Shown one piece after another: positions 33,726-41,781 of a DNA stretch of 41,781 nt (position 1 is the stretch's first letter; every line of letters starts with the position of its first letter). The notes below the pieces were generated by a model. It was not told the origin of the DNA, did not search any database, and saw only the letters and a program-made list of their open reading frames with translations. The position numbers were made by a program, and so were the translations under genes. This DNA comes from an uncultured Chthonomonas sp. (GTDB lineage: Bacteria; Armatimonadota; Chthonomonadetes; Chthonomonadales; CAJBBX01), in the NCBI GenBank assembly GCA_903951425.1, contig CAJBBX010000093.1, positions 1 to 41,781 on the forward strand. Direction: 5' to 3'.

Positions 33726-34831
33726 TTGCCCAGCACCTCCCGGAGCGCCGTCACGCAACGCTCGTTCTGTTCGGCGGTCCCCACGGTGATCCGCATATGC
33801 GCGCCCGCGCCGAAGATATCGCCGGTTCGGAGGATGACGCCGCGCTTCAGCATCTCCTGGAAGACGGGGCGGCAGGGGGCGCCGATGTCGACCCATACGA
33901 AGTTCGCATGGGTCTCCGTGGCCGCCAGGCCCATCTCGCCGAACGCTTCTGCCAACTCGGCCTTGCCCGTTTCGTTGGTGGTCAGCGAGCGGCGCACGTG
34001 CTCGTCGCTCTCCAGTGCGGCGATGCCGGCGGCCTGCGCCAGGACGCTGACATTGAAGGGCTCCCGCACCCGCTCCAGTTCGGCAGAGATGTCGGGCCGC
34101 GCGATGCCGTAGCCCAGGCGGACGCCGGCCAGCCCGTGGATCTTGGAGAAGGTCCGCAGCCCCAGCACGTTGCGCCCCTCGCGGATGTAGTCCAGCGAGG
34201 TGGGGTAGCCGGGGTCGTCGACGTACTCGGCGTACGCCTCGTCCAGTACGAGGATGGCGCGCTCCGGCAGCCGGTCCATGAAGCGCTCCAGCTCGCGGCG
34301 CCGCACGATGGTCCCGGTGGGGTTGTTGGGATTGGCGATGAAGACGAGGCGCGTGCGCTCGGTGATCCGGTCGGCCATGGCCTCCAGGTCGAACGTCCAG
34401 TCGCGCAGCGGGACCTCTACCAGCTCGCACCGGTTCAAGATGGCGCAGGTGCGGTAGAGCACGAAGGTGGGCGCGCCGGTGAGGACCTGGTCGTCGGGCG
34501 TCAGGAACGCCAGCCCTGCCACGTGGATCACCTCGTCGGAGCCGTTGCCGAAGGAGAGTTGCGCCCCGTCGACGCCCAGATGCGCGGCGACGGCCTTTCG
34601 CAGGTCGTGGCACGAGCCCTCGGGGTACAGGTGGACCCCGGCAGCGGCCTGCTGGATCGCCTCGACGGCGGCCGGAGAGGGGCCGAGCGGGTTCTCGTTC
34701 GACGCCAGCTTGGTGACGGACGAGAGGCCCAGTTCGCGCTTCACTTCCTCGATGGGCTTGCCGGGCTGGTAGGGGACCAGGCTGCGGATGTGCTCCGCGA
34801 CCTCGATCCGGGGCCCGATATCCTTACTCAT
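33722..34831 (-). CDS. hisC: Histidinol-phosphate/aromatic aminotransferase (HisC family)
   Basis: A 369-residue fold-type I PLP aminotransferase of the HisC subgroup. Motifs: KLASNENPLGPSP near the start, FGNGSDEVIH, VFIANPNNPTGT, LVLDEAYAEY, and RTFSKIHGLAGVRLGYG where the Lys forms the PLP Schiff base; RITVGT with the phosphate/carboxylate-binding Arg near the end. HisC-type enzymes act on histidinol phosphate, but many accept phenylpyruvate or prephenate. Coupling to aroF suggests an aromatic role; no other his gene is nearby. CGAGGAG lies 7 bases before the ATG. Confidence 0.9.
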   Translation of the reverse strand: MSKDIGPRIEVAEHIRSLVPYQPGKPIEEVKRELGLSSVTKLASNENPLGPSPAAVEAIQQAAAGVHLYPEGSCHDLRKAVAAHLGVDGAQLSFGNGSDEVIHVAGLAFLTPDDQVLTGAPTFVLYRTCAILNRCELVEVPLRDWTFDLEAMADRITERTRLVFIANPNNPTGTIVRRRELERFMDRLPERAILVLDEAYAEYVDDPGYPTSLDYIREGRNVLGLRTFSKIHGLAGVRLGYGIARPDISAELERVREPFNVSVLAQAAGIAALESDEHVRRSLTTNETGKAELAEAFGEMGLAATETHANFVWVDIGAPCRPVFQEMLKRGVILRTGDIFGAGAHMRITVGTAEQNERCVTALREVLGK

Positions 34832-34915
34832 TGGGGTCTCCTCGGGTAGCTAGGGCAACTAGTGTACCTTGGCCCTCCGAGGCCGGCCGGGAGGCATTCG
34901 CCGCTTCGGGCCCTG

Positions 34916-34928
34916 TTGTGTAGCACAA
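34916..34928. promoter_or_regulatory. Dyad TTGTG-TAG-CACAA upstream of argF
   Basis: Perfect 5-base arms flank TAG, 49 bases before the argF ATG and 84 bases before the divergent hisC. TATAGG follows at 34929-34934, a possible weak -10 element. The dyad could be an operator for argF or for the divergent aromatic pair. It does not match a typical ArgR box. Confidence 0.35.
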
Positions 34929-34977
34929 TATAGGGTCGAAAACCGGCCTGAGGCCGTAAGTGACAGGAGCGAAACGC

Positions 34978-35952
34978 ATGAACATCGCCGATGCCAGGGA
35001 CCTGGTAGCGCAGGACGTGCTGGGGTTGAAGGGCAGTAGTCTCCTCTCCATCCGGGACTGGAGCCGTCAGCAGGTCGCGGCCGCGCTGGAGCTCGCCGAC
35101 TGCTACGCCCGCAACAGGCGTTCCGCGGAGACCGTGGTGGACTGGCAGGGGCGTAGGGCCGTGGCGATGATCTTCGAGAAGGCCTCCCTGCGGACCCGCG
35201 TGACCTTCGACCTGGCGACCCGCGAGCTGGGCGGGATGCCTGTGGCTCTGGGGCCCGCCGAGGTGGGACTGGGCACGCGCGAGGAGCCCGGCGACGTGGC
35301 CCGCAACCTGGCCCGGTGGGTCGACGGCGTCGTGGCGCGCGTCTACAAGCACGAGATGCTCGTGGCCATGCGCGACGCCTGCGGCGTACCCATCGTCAAC
35401 GCCCTGAGCGACCAGGAGCATCCTTGCCAGGCGCTGGCCGACGCCCTGACGCTGATCCAGCACAAAGGCTCCATGGAGGGCCTCACTGTGGCGTGGGTCG
35501 GCGACGGGAACAACGTGCTCCATTCGCTCATGCTCGTATCGGTGCTGTTGGGCGCCCGCGTCCGCGCGGCCTGCCCGGCCGGCTACGAGCCGCATGAGTG
35601 TATCGTGGCCGCCGCGCAGGGCCTTGCGGGCCGGCCTGACGCCGTGACGGTTACGTCCGACCCGCTGGAGGCCGTCCAGGACGCCGACGCCATCTACACC
35701 GATGTCTGGACCAGCATGGGGCAGGAGGCAGAGGCCGAGGTGCGGAAGGGCGTCTTCAGCCGGTACCAGGTGAACCAACGCCTGATGGATGCCGCCGGGC
35801 CGCAGGCGCTCTTCATGCACTGCATGCCCGCGCACCGCGGCGACGAGGTCACCTCCGAGGTGCTGGACGGCCCCGCCTCTGTGGCGCTGGACCAGGCTGA
35901 GAACCGCCTGCACGCCCAGAAGGCCGTGCTGAGCCTCCTCATCGGCGCATAG
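34978..35952 (+). CDS. argF: Ornithine carbamoyltransferase
   Basis: ArgF makes citrulline from ornithine and carbamoyl phosphate. The 324-residue product has the carbamoyl-phosphate motif [11 protein letters not shown] (S-x-R-T-R), [20 protein letters not shown] and [13 protein letters not shown], the Cys-containing ornithine loop. The ATG at 34978 has AGGAG 8 bases upstream; an in-frame GTG at 34960 is less likely. It opens the arginine operon: argG starts 74 bases after its stop. Confidence 0.95.
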   Translation: MNIADARDLVAQDVLGLKGSSLLSIRDWSRQQVAAALELADCYARNRRSAETVVDWQGRRAVAMIFEKASLRTRVTFDLATRELGGMPVALGPAEVGLGTREEPGDVARNLARWVDGVVARVYKHEMLVAMRDACGVPIVNALSDQEHPCQALADALTLIQHKGSMEGLTVAWVGDGNNVLHSLMLVSVLLGARVRAACPAGYEPHECIVAAAQGLAGRPDAVTVTSDPLEAVQDADAIYTDVWTSMGQEAEAEVRKGVFSRYQVNQRLMDAAGPQALFMHCMPAHRGDEVTSEVLDGPASVALDQAENRLHAQKAVLSLLIGA

Positions 35953-36026
35953 CCGGCGGCGCCCTTCGATCTGACATGACCCGCGGTGTCCCGCGCCGAC
36001 CGGCGGGGTCCGCTCAGGAGAACACA

Positions 36027-37244
36027 ATGAGCACAGTCGTACTGATCTACTCGGGCGGTCTGGACACCTCTGTCTGCATTCCGCTGATGCGCGAGGAGTA
36101 TGGCTTCGACCGCATCGTCACCGTGACCGTGGACGTGGGCCAGCCCGCGGCCGACACTCAGCAGGCCGAAGAGCGCGCCCGCACGCTGGGTACCGAGCAC
36201 ACCACCGTGGACGCCCGCGCCGAGTTCGTGGAGCAGTACTGCTGGCCGTCGGTGAAGGCCAACGGCGACTACCAGGGCTACCCCATCTCCACCAGCATCG
36301 CCCGGCCGCTCATCGCCCTTAAGGCCGTGGACGCAGCGCGCGCCGTCAAGGCCGACGCCTACGCCCATGGCTGCACAGGCAAGGGCAACGACCAGTTCCG
36401 CCTCGAGTACGTGATGCGCACCCTGACGCCCGAGATCCCCATCATCGCGCCCATGCGCCAGGGGAAACTGCTCCCCGGCGGCGGCCGCGAGCCCTGGACC
36501 CGCACCGAAGAGATCGACTACGCCGCGGCGCATGGCGTCTCCATCGGTCAGTCCAAGGACAAGATCTGGAGCATCGACGAGAACCTCTGGGGCCGCTCCA
36601 TCGAGGGCGGGCATCTGGAGGAGCCCAACTACTGCCCACCGGAGGAGATATTCCAGTGGACCAGGGGCCTCGCCGACACGCCGGACACCCCGGAGATCGT
36701 AGTCATCGGGTTTGAGGCCGGCGTGCCCGTCTCCATCAACGGCGAGTGCCTCTCGCCGCTGGAGATCGTGCTCCGCATGAACGTCATCTCCGGTCGCAAC
36801 GGCGTGGGCCGCGTCGACGTGATGGAAGACCGCATGCTGGGCCTCAAGGTGCGCGAAAACTACGAGTGCCCCGCCGCCGTGGCGCTCCTGCAGGCGCACA
36901 AGGCGCTGGAGGCGCTGGTCTGCACGCAGTCCGAGCTCAAGTTCAAGGCCCACGTCGACCGCGAGTGGGGCGAGTTGGCCTACAAGGGCCTCTGGTTCGA
37001 CCCGCTGAAGGAGGACCTCGAGGCTTTCACGAACCAGATTCAGCCCCGCGTCACTGGCACGGTCACGCTCCGCATGGCCAAGGGCTCCTCGGTTGTCATC
37101 GGCCGCGCCAGCAAGTGGGCCCTCTACAACGAGGACCTGGCCTCCTTCGACAGCAAGACCTTCGACCAGGCCGACAGCGAAGGCATGGTGAAGACGCACG
37201 GCCTGCAGTCGCGGATGTACTGGCAGATCTGTGGCCGTGGCTGA
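36027..37244 (+). CDS. argG: Argininosuccinate synthase
   Basis: ArgG joins citrulline and aspartate at the cost of ATP to argininosuccinate. The 405-residue product has the P-loop YSGGLDTS at 8-15, HGCTGKGNDQFR and MRQGKLL-type segments, SIDENLWGRSIEGG and the C-terminal LAYKGLWFDPLKEDLEAF with ASKWALYNEDLA. AGGAG lies 6 bases before ATG 36027. Its 3' end overlaps argH by 14 bases. Full length and conserved throughout. Confidence 0.96.
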   Translation: MSTVVLIYSGGLDTSVCIPLMREEYGFDRIVTVTVDVGQPAADTQQAEERARTLGTEHTTVDARAEFVEQYCWPSVKANGDYQGYPISTSIARPLIALKAVDAARAVKADAYAHGCTGKGNDQFRLEYVMRTLTPEIPIIAPMRQGKLLPGGGREPWTRTEEIDYAAAHGVSIGQSKDKIWSIDENLWGRSIEGGHLEEPNYCPPEEIFQWTRGLADTPDTPEIVVIGFEAGVPVSINGECLSPLEIVLRMNVISGRNGVGRVDVMEDRMLGLKVRENYECPAAVALLQAHKALEALVCTQSELKFKAHVDREWGELAYKGLWFDPLKEDLEAFTNQIQPRVTGTVTLRMAKGSSVVIGRASKWALYNEDLASFDSKTFDQADSEGMVKTHGLQSRMYWQICGRG

Positions 37245-38640
37245 TCATGCGGCTTCGGGTGCACGCCTCTGGGGCGGGCGCTTCAGTGAGCGGACAGACG
37301 AGGCGGTGGACCGGCTGAACCGGTCCATCGCCTTCGACGGCCGCCTCTGGCCCTGGGACATCCGGGGCAGCATCGCTCACACCACCATGCTGGGCGAGAC
37401 GGGCATCATCGAGCCGTCCGACGCCGACTCGATCATTGCCGGCCTGCAGGCGCTGGAGCAAGACCTCGCCTGCGGGGCCGTGAGCCTGGACCCCGCCGCC
37501 GAGGATGTCCACACCGCCGTGGAGGACCTTCTCCGCCGGCGCCTGGGTCCCGTCGCCGGTCGGCTCCACACCGCCCGCAGCCGCAACGACCAGGTTGCCA
37601 CCGACGTGCGGCTCTACCTCCGCGAGGCTGCCGCCGACCTGCTGGGCGGCATCCGTGAGCTTCAGCGCACCTTCGTCGAGGCCGCCGAGCGCGAGTTCGG
37701 CGTGGTGCTCCCCGGCTGCACACACCTGCAGCACGCCCAGCCGGTGCTGCTGAGCCACCATCTGCTGGCCTACTTCTGGATGCTCCAGCGCGACGCCGAG
37801 CGGCTCTCCGAGTGCGCCCGCCGCGCCAACCGCCTGCCGCTGGGCGCCGGGGCCCTGGCCGGCACCGGGTTCCCGATCAACCGGCGCCGCGTGGCGGAGT
37901 TGCTGGGCTTCGACGGCATCTGCGAGAACAGCATGGACGCCGTCTCCGACCGCGATTTCGTGGTGGAGTTCGTGGGCTGCGCGGCGCTTCTGATGACGCA
38001 CCTGTCGCGCTTCGCCGAGGAGCTCATCCTCTGGAGCACGCCGGAGTTCGGCTACGTGCGTCTCTCCGACGCCGTGACGACCGGCAGCAGCATCATGCCG
38101 CAGAAGAAGAACCCCGACGTGGCCGAGCTCGTCCGCGGCAAGACGGGGCGCGTCTGCGGGCATCTGACCGGCCTGCTCATGGTCATCAAGGGCCAGCCGC
38201 TGGCCTATAACAAGGATATGCAGGAGGACAAAGAGCCCCTGTTCGACACCGTGGACACGCTGCAGGCGGTGCTGCCGGCCTTCATCCGCATGCTGGCCAC
38301 CGCCGAGTTCCGCCGGGACCGCATGGCCGCCTCACTCACCCGCGACTTCAGCACAGCCACCGATGTGGCCGATTGGCTGGTGCGGCAGGGGATGCCCTTC
38401 CGCGAGGCGCACGGTGTGGTTGGACGCATGGTCCGCCACTGCGAGGAGCGCGGAATCGGCTTGGAGGACCTGAAGCAGTCTGACCTGGAGCCCTTCTCGG
38501 AGCTATTCCGCGCGGGCTTCGCGGGCCTCGACCCGGAGAGTAGCGCGCGGTCACGGACCTCCGAGGGCGGCACGGGTCACGATGCCGTGCGCCTCCAGCT
38601 GGACCGCGCCCTGGAGCTCCTCTCCGGCGCGCCCGCCTGA
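37231..38640 (+). CDS. argH: Argininosuccinate lyase
   Basis: ArgH cleaves argininosuccinate to arginine and fumarate. The 469-residue fumarase-superfamily protein starts with ARLWGGRFSERTD, has HTARSRNDQVATDVRLYL, GCTHLQHAQPVLLSHHLLAY (with the catalytic His) and the signature GSSIMPQKKNPDVAEL with the catalytic serine. The GTG start lies 14 bases inside argG, so the two are translationally coupled. It ends the arginine genes; a DUF4350 gene follows after 18 bases. Confidence 0.96.
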   Translation: MAVADHAASGARLWGGRFSERTDEAVDRLNRSIAFDGRLWPWDIRGSIAHTTMLGETGIIEPSDADSIIAGLQALEQDLACGAVSLDPAAEDVHTAVEDLLRRRLGPVAGRLHTARSRNDQVATDVRLYLREAAADLLGGIRELQRTFVEAAEREFGVVLPGCTHLQHAQPVLLSHHLLAYFWMLQRDAERLSECARRANRLPLGAGALAGTGFPINRRRVAELLGFDGICENSMDAVSDRDFVVEFVGCAALLMTHLSRFAEELILWSTPEFGYVRLSDAVTTGSSIMPQKKNPDVAELVRGKTGRVCGHLTGLLMVIKGQPLAYNKDMQEDKEPLFDTVDTLQAVLPAFIRMLATAEFRRDRMAASLTRDFSTATDVADWLVRQGMPFREAHGVVGRMVRHCEERGIGLEDLKQSDLEPFSELFRAGFAGLDPESSARSRTSEGGTGHDAVRLQLDRALELLSGAPA

Positions 38641-38658
38641 GAGCCGTTACCGGCGCGC

Positions 38659-39804
38659 ATGCATAAGACCGAGCCGATCATCCTGGGTGCGCTACTGGCG
38701 GCCCTGGTGATCGGCTCAGCCCTCTTCACCCGGAACTCCATCGCCCAGCGGCAGATGGATCGCCCCACCACGTTCAGCACCGGCCCGGGCGGCCTCCGCG
38801 TCTGCCTGGAGCTACTGCAGCGGCAACGCGTGCCGGCGGGGCGGCTCCACTCGGGCTACGACGCGCTAGGCGATCGAACGCTCCTCGTCATCGCCATGCC
38901 GCTGGCGGAGAAGCCCGAGTCGCCTGAGGAGCGCGCCTTGACGGCTTGGGTCGAGCGAGGCGGCTCGGCTCTCGTGCTCTGGGACGGGTCGGCCTGGCCG
39001 GCGCTACTGAAGGGCCTGACACCGACGTCTGACCGCAAGCGCACGGAGCTGATTGCGCCGGGCGCCGGACCTCTGGGCGGCCTCCGGTTCGCACCGCCCG
39101 CGCCGGGCCGAGGCATCTACGCCCGGCCGCCGTGGCGCGTGCTGGCCGGCGGCGGGAATGCCGCTGTGGTTCTGCGGCGCAGGTTGGGCAAGGGGACCAT
39201 TACGGTCCTGTCGCCGGCGCTGGGCCTGCGGAACCGCGACCTTCGGAGCCCGTCTGACGCGCCGGTGGCCTTCGTTCGGCTCGTGCGCGAGGGCGTGCCG
39301 CCCGGCGGCCGCGCCCTGTTCGACGAACTGCACCACGGCTTCGGCGAATCTCGCCCGCCCGGCGCCGCCCTCTGGACCGCCCTGGGCCCAGGGCCGCACG
39401 CCTTCGCCTGGGCCCTGTTGGGTCTGGTGGCGGCGCTGATCTGGAACGGCAATCGCCGCCTGGGCGCCCCGCTGCAGCTCGACACCGGCAAGCGAACCAG
39501 CACACTGGACTACGTCACCTCCATGGCGGGCCTCTACGGCCGTGCGCAGGCCGCGCCGGTGGCCGTGGAACTGCTGGGCGCCTCGTTCCGGCGTCGCATG
39601 GCCCGCCGCTTCGGCGTATCGGCCGACGCGCCCGCCTCGGAGTTGGCTGTGTTGACGCCGGATGCCGTCGACCGACCGGAGCTTGAGAAGTTGCTGCGCC
39701 GCTGCGAAGACATCGCCGCCGGCGGAGATGCCGGAGAGAGCGACTTGATGGAGATCGCCCGGGGCCTCGACGCCTGGGCAAGGAGGCTGCGACTCGATGA
39801 CTGA
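38659..39804 (+). CDS. DUF4350-type membrane protein
   Basis: A 381-residue protein resembling DUF4350 proteins, which occur next to MoxR ATPases. A hydrophobic segment near the N-terminus (PIILGALLAALVIGSALF) anchors it; the following region (about 35-230) has TFSTGPGGLRVCLELLQR and ALTAWVERGGSALVLWDG, a glutamine-amidotransferase-like layout. A second helix (AFAWALLGLVAALIWNG, about 252-270) precedes a cytoplasmic tail of about 105 residues. The function is unknown; adjacency to moxR suggests a role in assembly of a membrane or surface protein complex. It overlaps the moxR gene by 8 bases. Confidence 0.75.
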   Translation: MHKTEPIILGALLAALVIGSALFTRNSIAQRQMDRPTTFSTGPGGLRVCLELLQRQRVPAGRLHSGYDALGDRTLLVIAMPLAEKPESPEERALTAWVERGGSALVLWDGSAWPALLKGLTPTSDRKRTELIAPGAGPLGGLRFAPPAPGRGIYARPPWRVLAGGGNAAVVLRRRLGKGTITVLSPALGLRNRDLRSPSDAPVAFVRLVREGVPPGGRALFDELHHGFGESRPPGAALWTALGPGPHAFAWALLGLVAALIWNGNRRLGAPLQLDTGKRTSTLDYVTSMAGLYGRAQAAPVAVELLGASFRRRMARRFGVSADAPASELAVLTPDAVDRPELEKLLRRCEDIAAGGDAGESDLMEIARGLDAWARRLRLDD

Positions 39805-40789
39805 CCTGAACCCACCGCTCACCGAAGCTCCAGGCCCGGCCGACCGGATCGCCGGATTCGCCGAGGCGCTGGCCGTCGAGGCCGGCAAGGTCATCGTCGG
39901 GCAGCCGGCCATGCTGGAGCAGCTCACCGTGGCGCTCCTCGCCGGCGGGCATGTACTGCTCGAGGGCGTCCCCGGCACCGCCAAGACGCTCACCGTCCGG
40001 GTGCTGGCCCGCCTCTGCCGCGTGAGCTTCAGCCGCATCCAGTTCACGCCGGACCTCATGCCCAGCGATGTCCTCGGCACCAACGTCTTCAGTCCCAAGG
40101 ACGGCACCTTCACCGTGCGGCAGGGGCCCATCTTTGCCGCGCTCGTGCTGGCCGACGAGATCAACAGGACGCCGCCCAAGACCCAGTCCGCCCTGCTGGA
40201 GGCCATGGAGGAGCGGCAGGTGACCATCGACGGCGTCCCCTTCGCCCTCCCGCGCCCCTTCATGGTCTGCGCCACGCAGAACCCGGTCGAGTTCGAGGGC
40301 ACCTACCCGTTGCCCGAGGCGCAGTTGGACCGCTTCTCCCTGCGCATCGACGTGGGCTATCCCGGCCTGGCCGAGGAGGAGGCGATCCTGGCGCGCTACG
40401 AGGCAGGCTTTCGCGCGGTGGATCTGGACGCCGCCGACCTGCGGCCCGTGGCCGACGCCGACGCACTGGCGAGCCTGCAGGCCGACGTGGCGACCATTTC
40501 CGTTACAGACCCCGTGCGCGCCTACGTCGTCGCCGTGACGCGCGCGGCCAGGGAGCATCGCCACGTGGTGTTGGGTCCCTCGCCGCGAGCCGCCGTCACG
40601 CTTCTCCTGACCGCCAAGGCCCTGGCCGGCGTGCGCGGAAGGCCCTTCGTGACGCCGGACGACGTGAAGGATCTTGCTCTCCCCGTCTTCCGCCACCGCA
40701 TGCTCCTCAAGCCGGACAGCGAGATCGAGGGGGAGACCCCCGACCGCGTGCTGAAAGCGATCCTCGCTACCGTGCCGGTTCCGCGTTAG
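39797..40789 (+). CDS. MoxR-family AAA+ ATPase
   Basis: A 330-residue MoxR ATPase. Walker A is GVPGTAKT at 57-64, the Walker B motif is LVLADEINRTPPKTQ with Asp-Glu for hydrolysis, followed by the sensor region ICATQNP-type VCATQNPVEFEGTYPLPEAQLDRF and the C-terminal lid with LGPSPRAAVTLLLTAKA. MoxR proteins are chaperone-like and often work with DUF58 and VWA-domain proteins for metal insertion or complex assembly; no DUF58 or VWA gene is within the window. An 8-base overlap with the DUF4350 gene indicates one operon. Confidence 0.92.
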   Translation: MTDLNPPLTEAPGPADRIAGFAEALAVEAGKVIVGQPAMLEQLTVALLAGGHVLLEGVPGTAKTLTVRVLARLCRVSFSRIQFTPDLMPSDVLGTNVFSPKDGTFTVRQGPIFAALVLADEINRTPPKTQSALLEAMEERQVTIDGVPFALPRPFMVCATQNPVEFEGTYPLPEAQLDRFSLRIDVGYPGLAEEEAILARYEAGFRAVDLDAADLRPVADADALASLQADVATISVTDPVRAYVVAVTRAAREHRHVVLGPSPRAAVTLLLTAKALAGVRGRPFVTPDDVKDLALPVFRHRMLLKPDSEIEGETPDRVLKAILATVPVPR

Positions 40790-40845
40790 AGTCGGCGCCC
40801 TTTGCGTTGCGCGGGTAAGGTACACTTGCGCGGCTGGAGGGCAGA

Positions 40846-41040
40846 GTGATTCAGGCACAGCGCCAGGCCGGGCCGGCGACGGCTGGTCGGAGCGCATGGG
40901 AGCATGAAACGGTGTCTCGGCGCCTGTCGTGGTTGGCCACGCTGACGGTGAGCGAACGCCCGCAACCCCGGCCGCCTCGGCGGGGTGTAGTGGTCGCGTT
41001 CGGGTGCGACACGCCGGTGTGCGGGAGCCGCCATGCGTAA
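40846..41040 (+). CDS. Possible 64-codon leader ORF before the ABC transporter
   Basis: GTG 40846 is preceded by GGAGGG at about the right spacing (TGGAGGGCAGAGTG), and TACACT at about 40819-40824 could be a -10 element. The product (starting VIQAQRQAGPATAGRS) resembles nothing known. Its stop overlaps the ATG of the ABC transporter at 41033 by 8 bases, as in translational coupling. Third-position GC is about 78%, somewhat lower than neighbours. It may be a small coupling peptide or chance. Confidence 0.25.
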   Translation: MIQAQRQAGPATAGRSAWEHETVSRRLSWLATLTVSERPQPRPPRRGVVVAFGCDTPVCGSRHA

Positions 41041-41781
41041 CATGACGCGTCTGCTTGCCGAGGTTCGACGGTACTGGAAGGTCCTCCTCGTTATCTGTCT
41101 CCTGACGCTGACGAGCGCCGGTCTGGGGCTCCCCGGCCCGCTCATCATCCGCTACCTCGTTGACAAGCTGGTGGCCCGGCAGCCCTTCAACATCGCCGGG
41201 GTCTTCTTCCTCCTGGTGGGTGTGGCGGCGGCGAGCGGCATCGTGGGCTTCGCGCTCACCATGTGCGTGACCTACCTGGGCCAGCGCTTCAAGTACGATA
41301 TGCGGCGCAAGCTCTATGCCCACCTTCAGACGCTCCCGCTCGGCTACTTCGAAAAGAGCCAGACCGGCAAGCTGATGTCCACCATCACCAACGATGTGGC
41401 CACGCTGGACCAGCTCATCAGCGGCGGGTTCGTGACGCTCATCTCCGACGTCGTCACGCTGATCTTCGTCCTGTTCATCGTCTTCAACATGAACTGGTAC
41501 CTAGCGGTGTGGGGCCTCTGTGTCTTCCCACTCTATTTCGCGAACTACTTCTTCCATATCGGGAAAATCAAGCGCACCGCAGATGAAATCCGCGAAGAGC
41601 GCGACGTCATGCTGGGCGACCTGCAGGAGAAGCTGGCCGGCGCTCTCGTGGTCAAGTCCTACGCCAAGGAGCGTTTCGAGGTTCGGCAGTTCGTGGGCCA
41701 GAACCGCAACCTGCTCGACCTGAACGTGGGGCAGGACATGCTGGGCACGCGGCTCTGGACCATCGCCGAGTTCATCGGCAG
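41033..41781 (+). CDS. ABC exporter transmembrane domain (3' end outside window)
   Basis: An incomplete gene; the first 249 residues of an ABC-type exporter half-transporter (MsbA/LmrA-like membrane domain). Helices are visible at about 15-35 (VLLVICLLTLTSAGLGLPGPLII), 57-83, 132-150 and 155-180. The cytoplasmic loop has THE family features GQRFKYDMRRKLYAHLQTLP and YFEKSQTGKLMSTITNDV, and KERFEVRQF near the end, the segment preceding the substrate cavity helices. The ATPase domain lies beyond the right edge. GGGAG stands 5 bases before the ATG. The substrate, lipid or peptide, cannot be told. Confidence 0.9.
   Translation, partial: MRNMTRLLAEVRRYWKVLLVICLLTLTSAGLGLPGPLIIRYLVDKLVARQPFNIAGVFFLLVGVAAASGIVGFALTMCVTYLGQRFKYDMRRKLYAHLQTLPLGYFEKSQTGKLMSTITNDVATLDQLISGGFVTLISDVVTLIFVLFIVFNMNWYLAVWGLCVFPLYFANYFFHIGKIKRTADEIREERDVMLGDLQEKLAGALVVKSYAKERFEVRQFVGQNRNLLDLNVGQDMLGTRLWTIAEFIG

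Noticed and set aside
34832-34977. T-box or riboswitch in the leader shared by hisC and argF
   Set aside because: I saw no T-box consensus or conserved riboswitch core; only a short dyad.
1-41781. tRNA, rRNA genes, CRISPR arrays and insertion sequences
   Set aside because: No cloverleaf, no ribosomal RNA sequence, no regularly spaced repeats and no transposase frame was recognised by eye.

Overview
The window is about 41.8 kb of GC-rich bacterial chromosome with strong G/C preference at third codon positions, many GTG and TTG starts and short overlapping operons. No 16S rRNA gene is present, so taxonomy is inference. Secreted glycoside hydrolases of GH36 and GH123/DUF4091 type, a glycyl radical enzyme, lone PHP and sugar-isomerase genes and a DUF503-containing infB operon suit an environmental Armatimonadota- or Planctomycetota-like bacterium. 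No mobile element, tRNA, rRNA or CRISPR array was recognised.

Left accessory part (1-11.6 kb): an RHS/YD-repeat remnant, a GH36-type alpha-galactosidase-like enzyme, a DUF433/DUF5615 toxin-antitoxin pair, a small one-helix membrane protein, a large secreted HHGH6-type glycoside hydrolase-like protein, a sialidase (BNR) remnant, a GH123/DUF4091-type secreted protein, a nucleoside phosphorylase and a VapBC pair. A 92-bp segment carrying the ribosome binding site and start codon occurs twice, 564 bp apart, in front of two unrelated genes. Several relics (RHS, sialidase, a Tat signal stub, a 28-codon fragment) suggest gene decay and reshuffling.

Core translation and RNA operon (11.7-17.2 kb): infB - DUF503 - rbfA - nrnA-like DHH - truB - ribF, tightly packed, with a perfect hairpin in the infB leader. 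On the opposite strand lie a TIGR00300/LOR-SDH protein coupled to a PHP phosphoesterase, and a sugar phosphate isomerase-like protein.

Middle (20.4-26.5 kb): two tandem membrane-anchored proteins with similar extracytoplasmic domains (one with a zinc ribbon), a strong terminator, pheA on the minus strand, and the accD-accA-esterase operon followed by a GYF_2+TM2 protein.

Right part (26.5-41.8 kb): an isolated MalF-type ABC sugar permease, an orphan glycyl radical enzyme with a CVE active-site loop, a 949-residue NACHT NTPase with a C-terminal formylglycine-generating-enzyme (SUMF1) domain, an aromatic amino acid pair (hisC-like aminotransferase and DAHP synthase, GTGA overlap), the arginine operon argF-argG-argH continuing into a DUF4350 protein and a MoxR ATPase, and the start of an ABC exporter cut by the window end.

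The most interesting items are the NACHT-SUMF1 protein, whose C-terminus has the layout and codon pattern of a diversity-generating-retroelement target although no reverse transcriptase is in the window; the orphan glycyl radical enzyme; the duplicated 92-bp leader; and two similar dyads with a TAG centre in the leaders of 20528 and argF.
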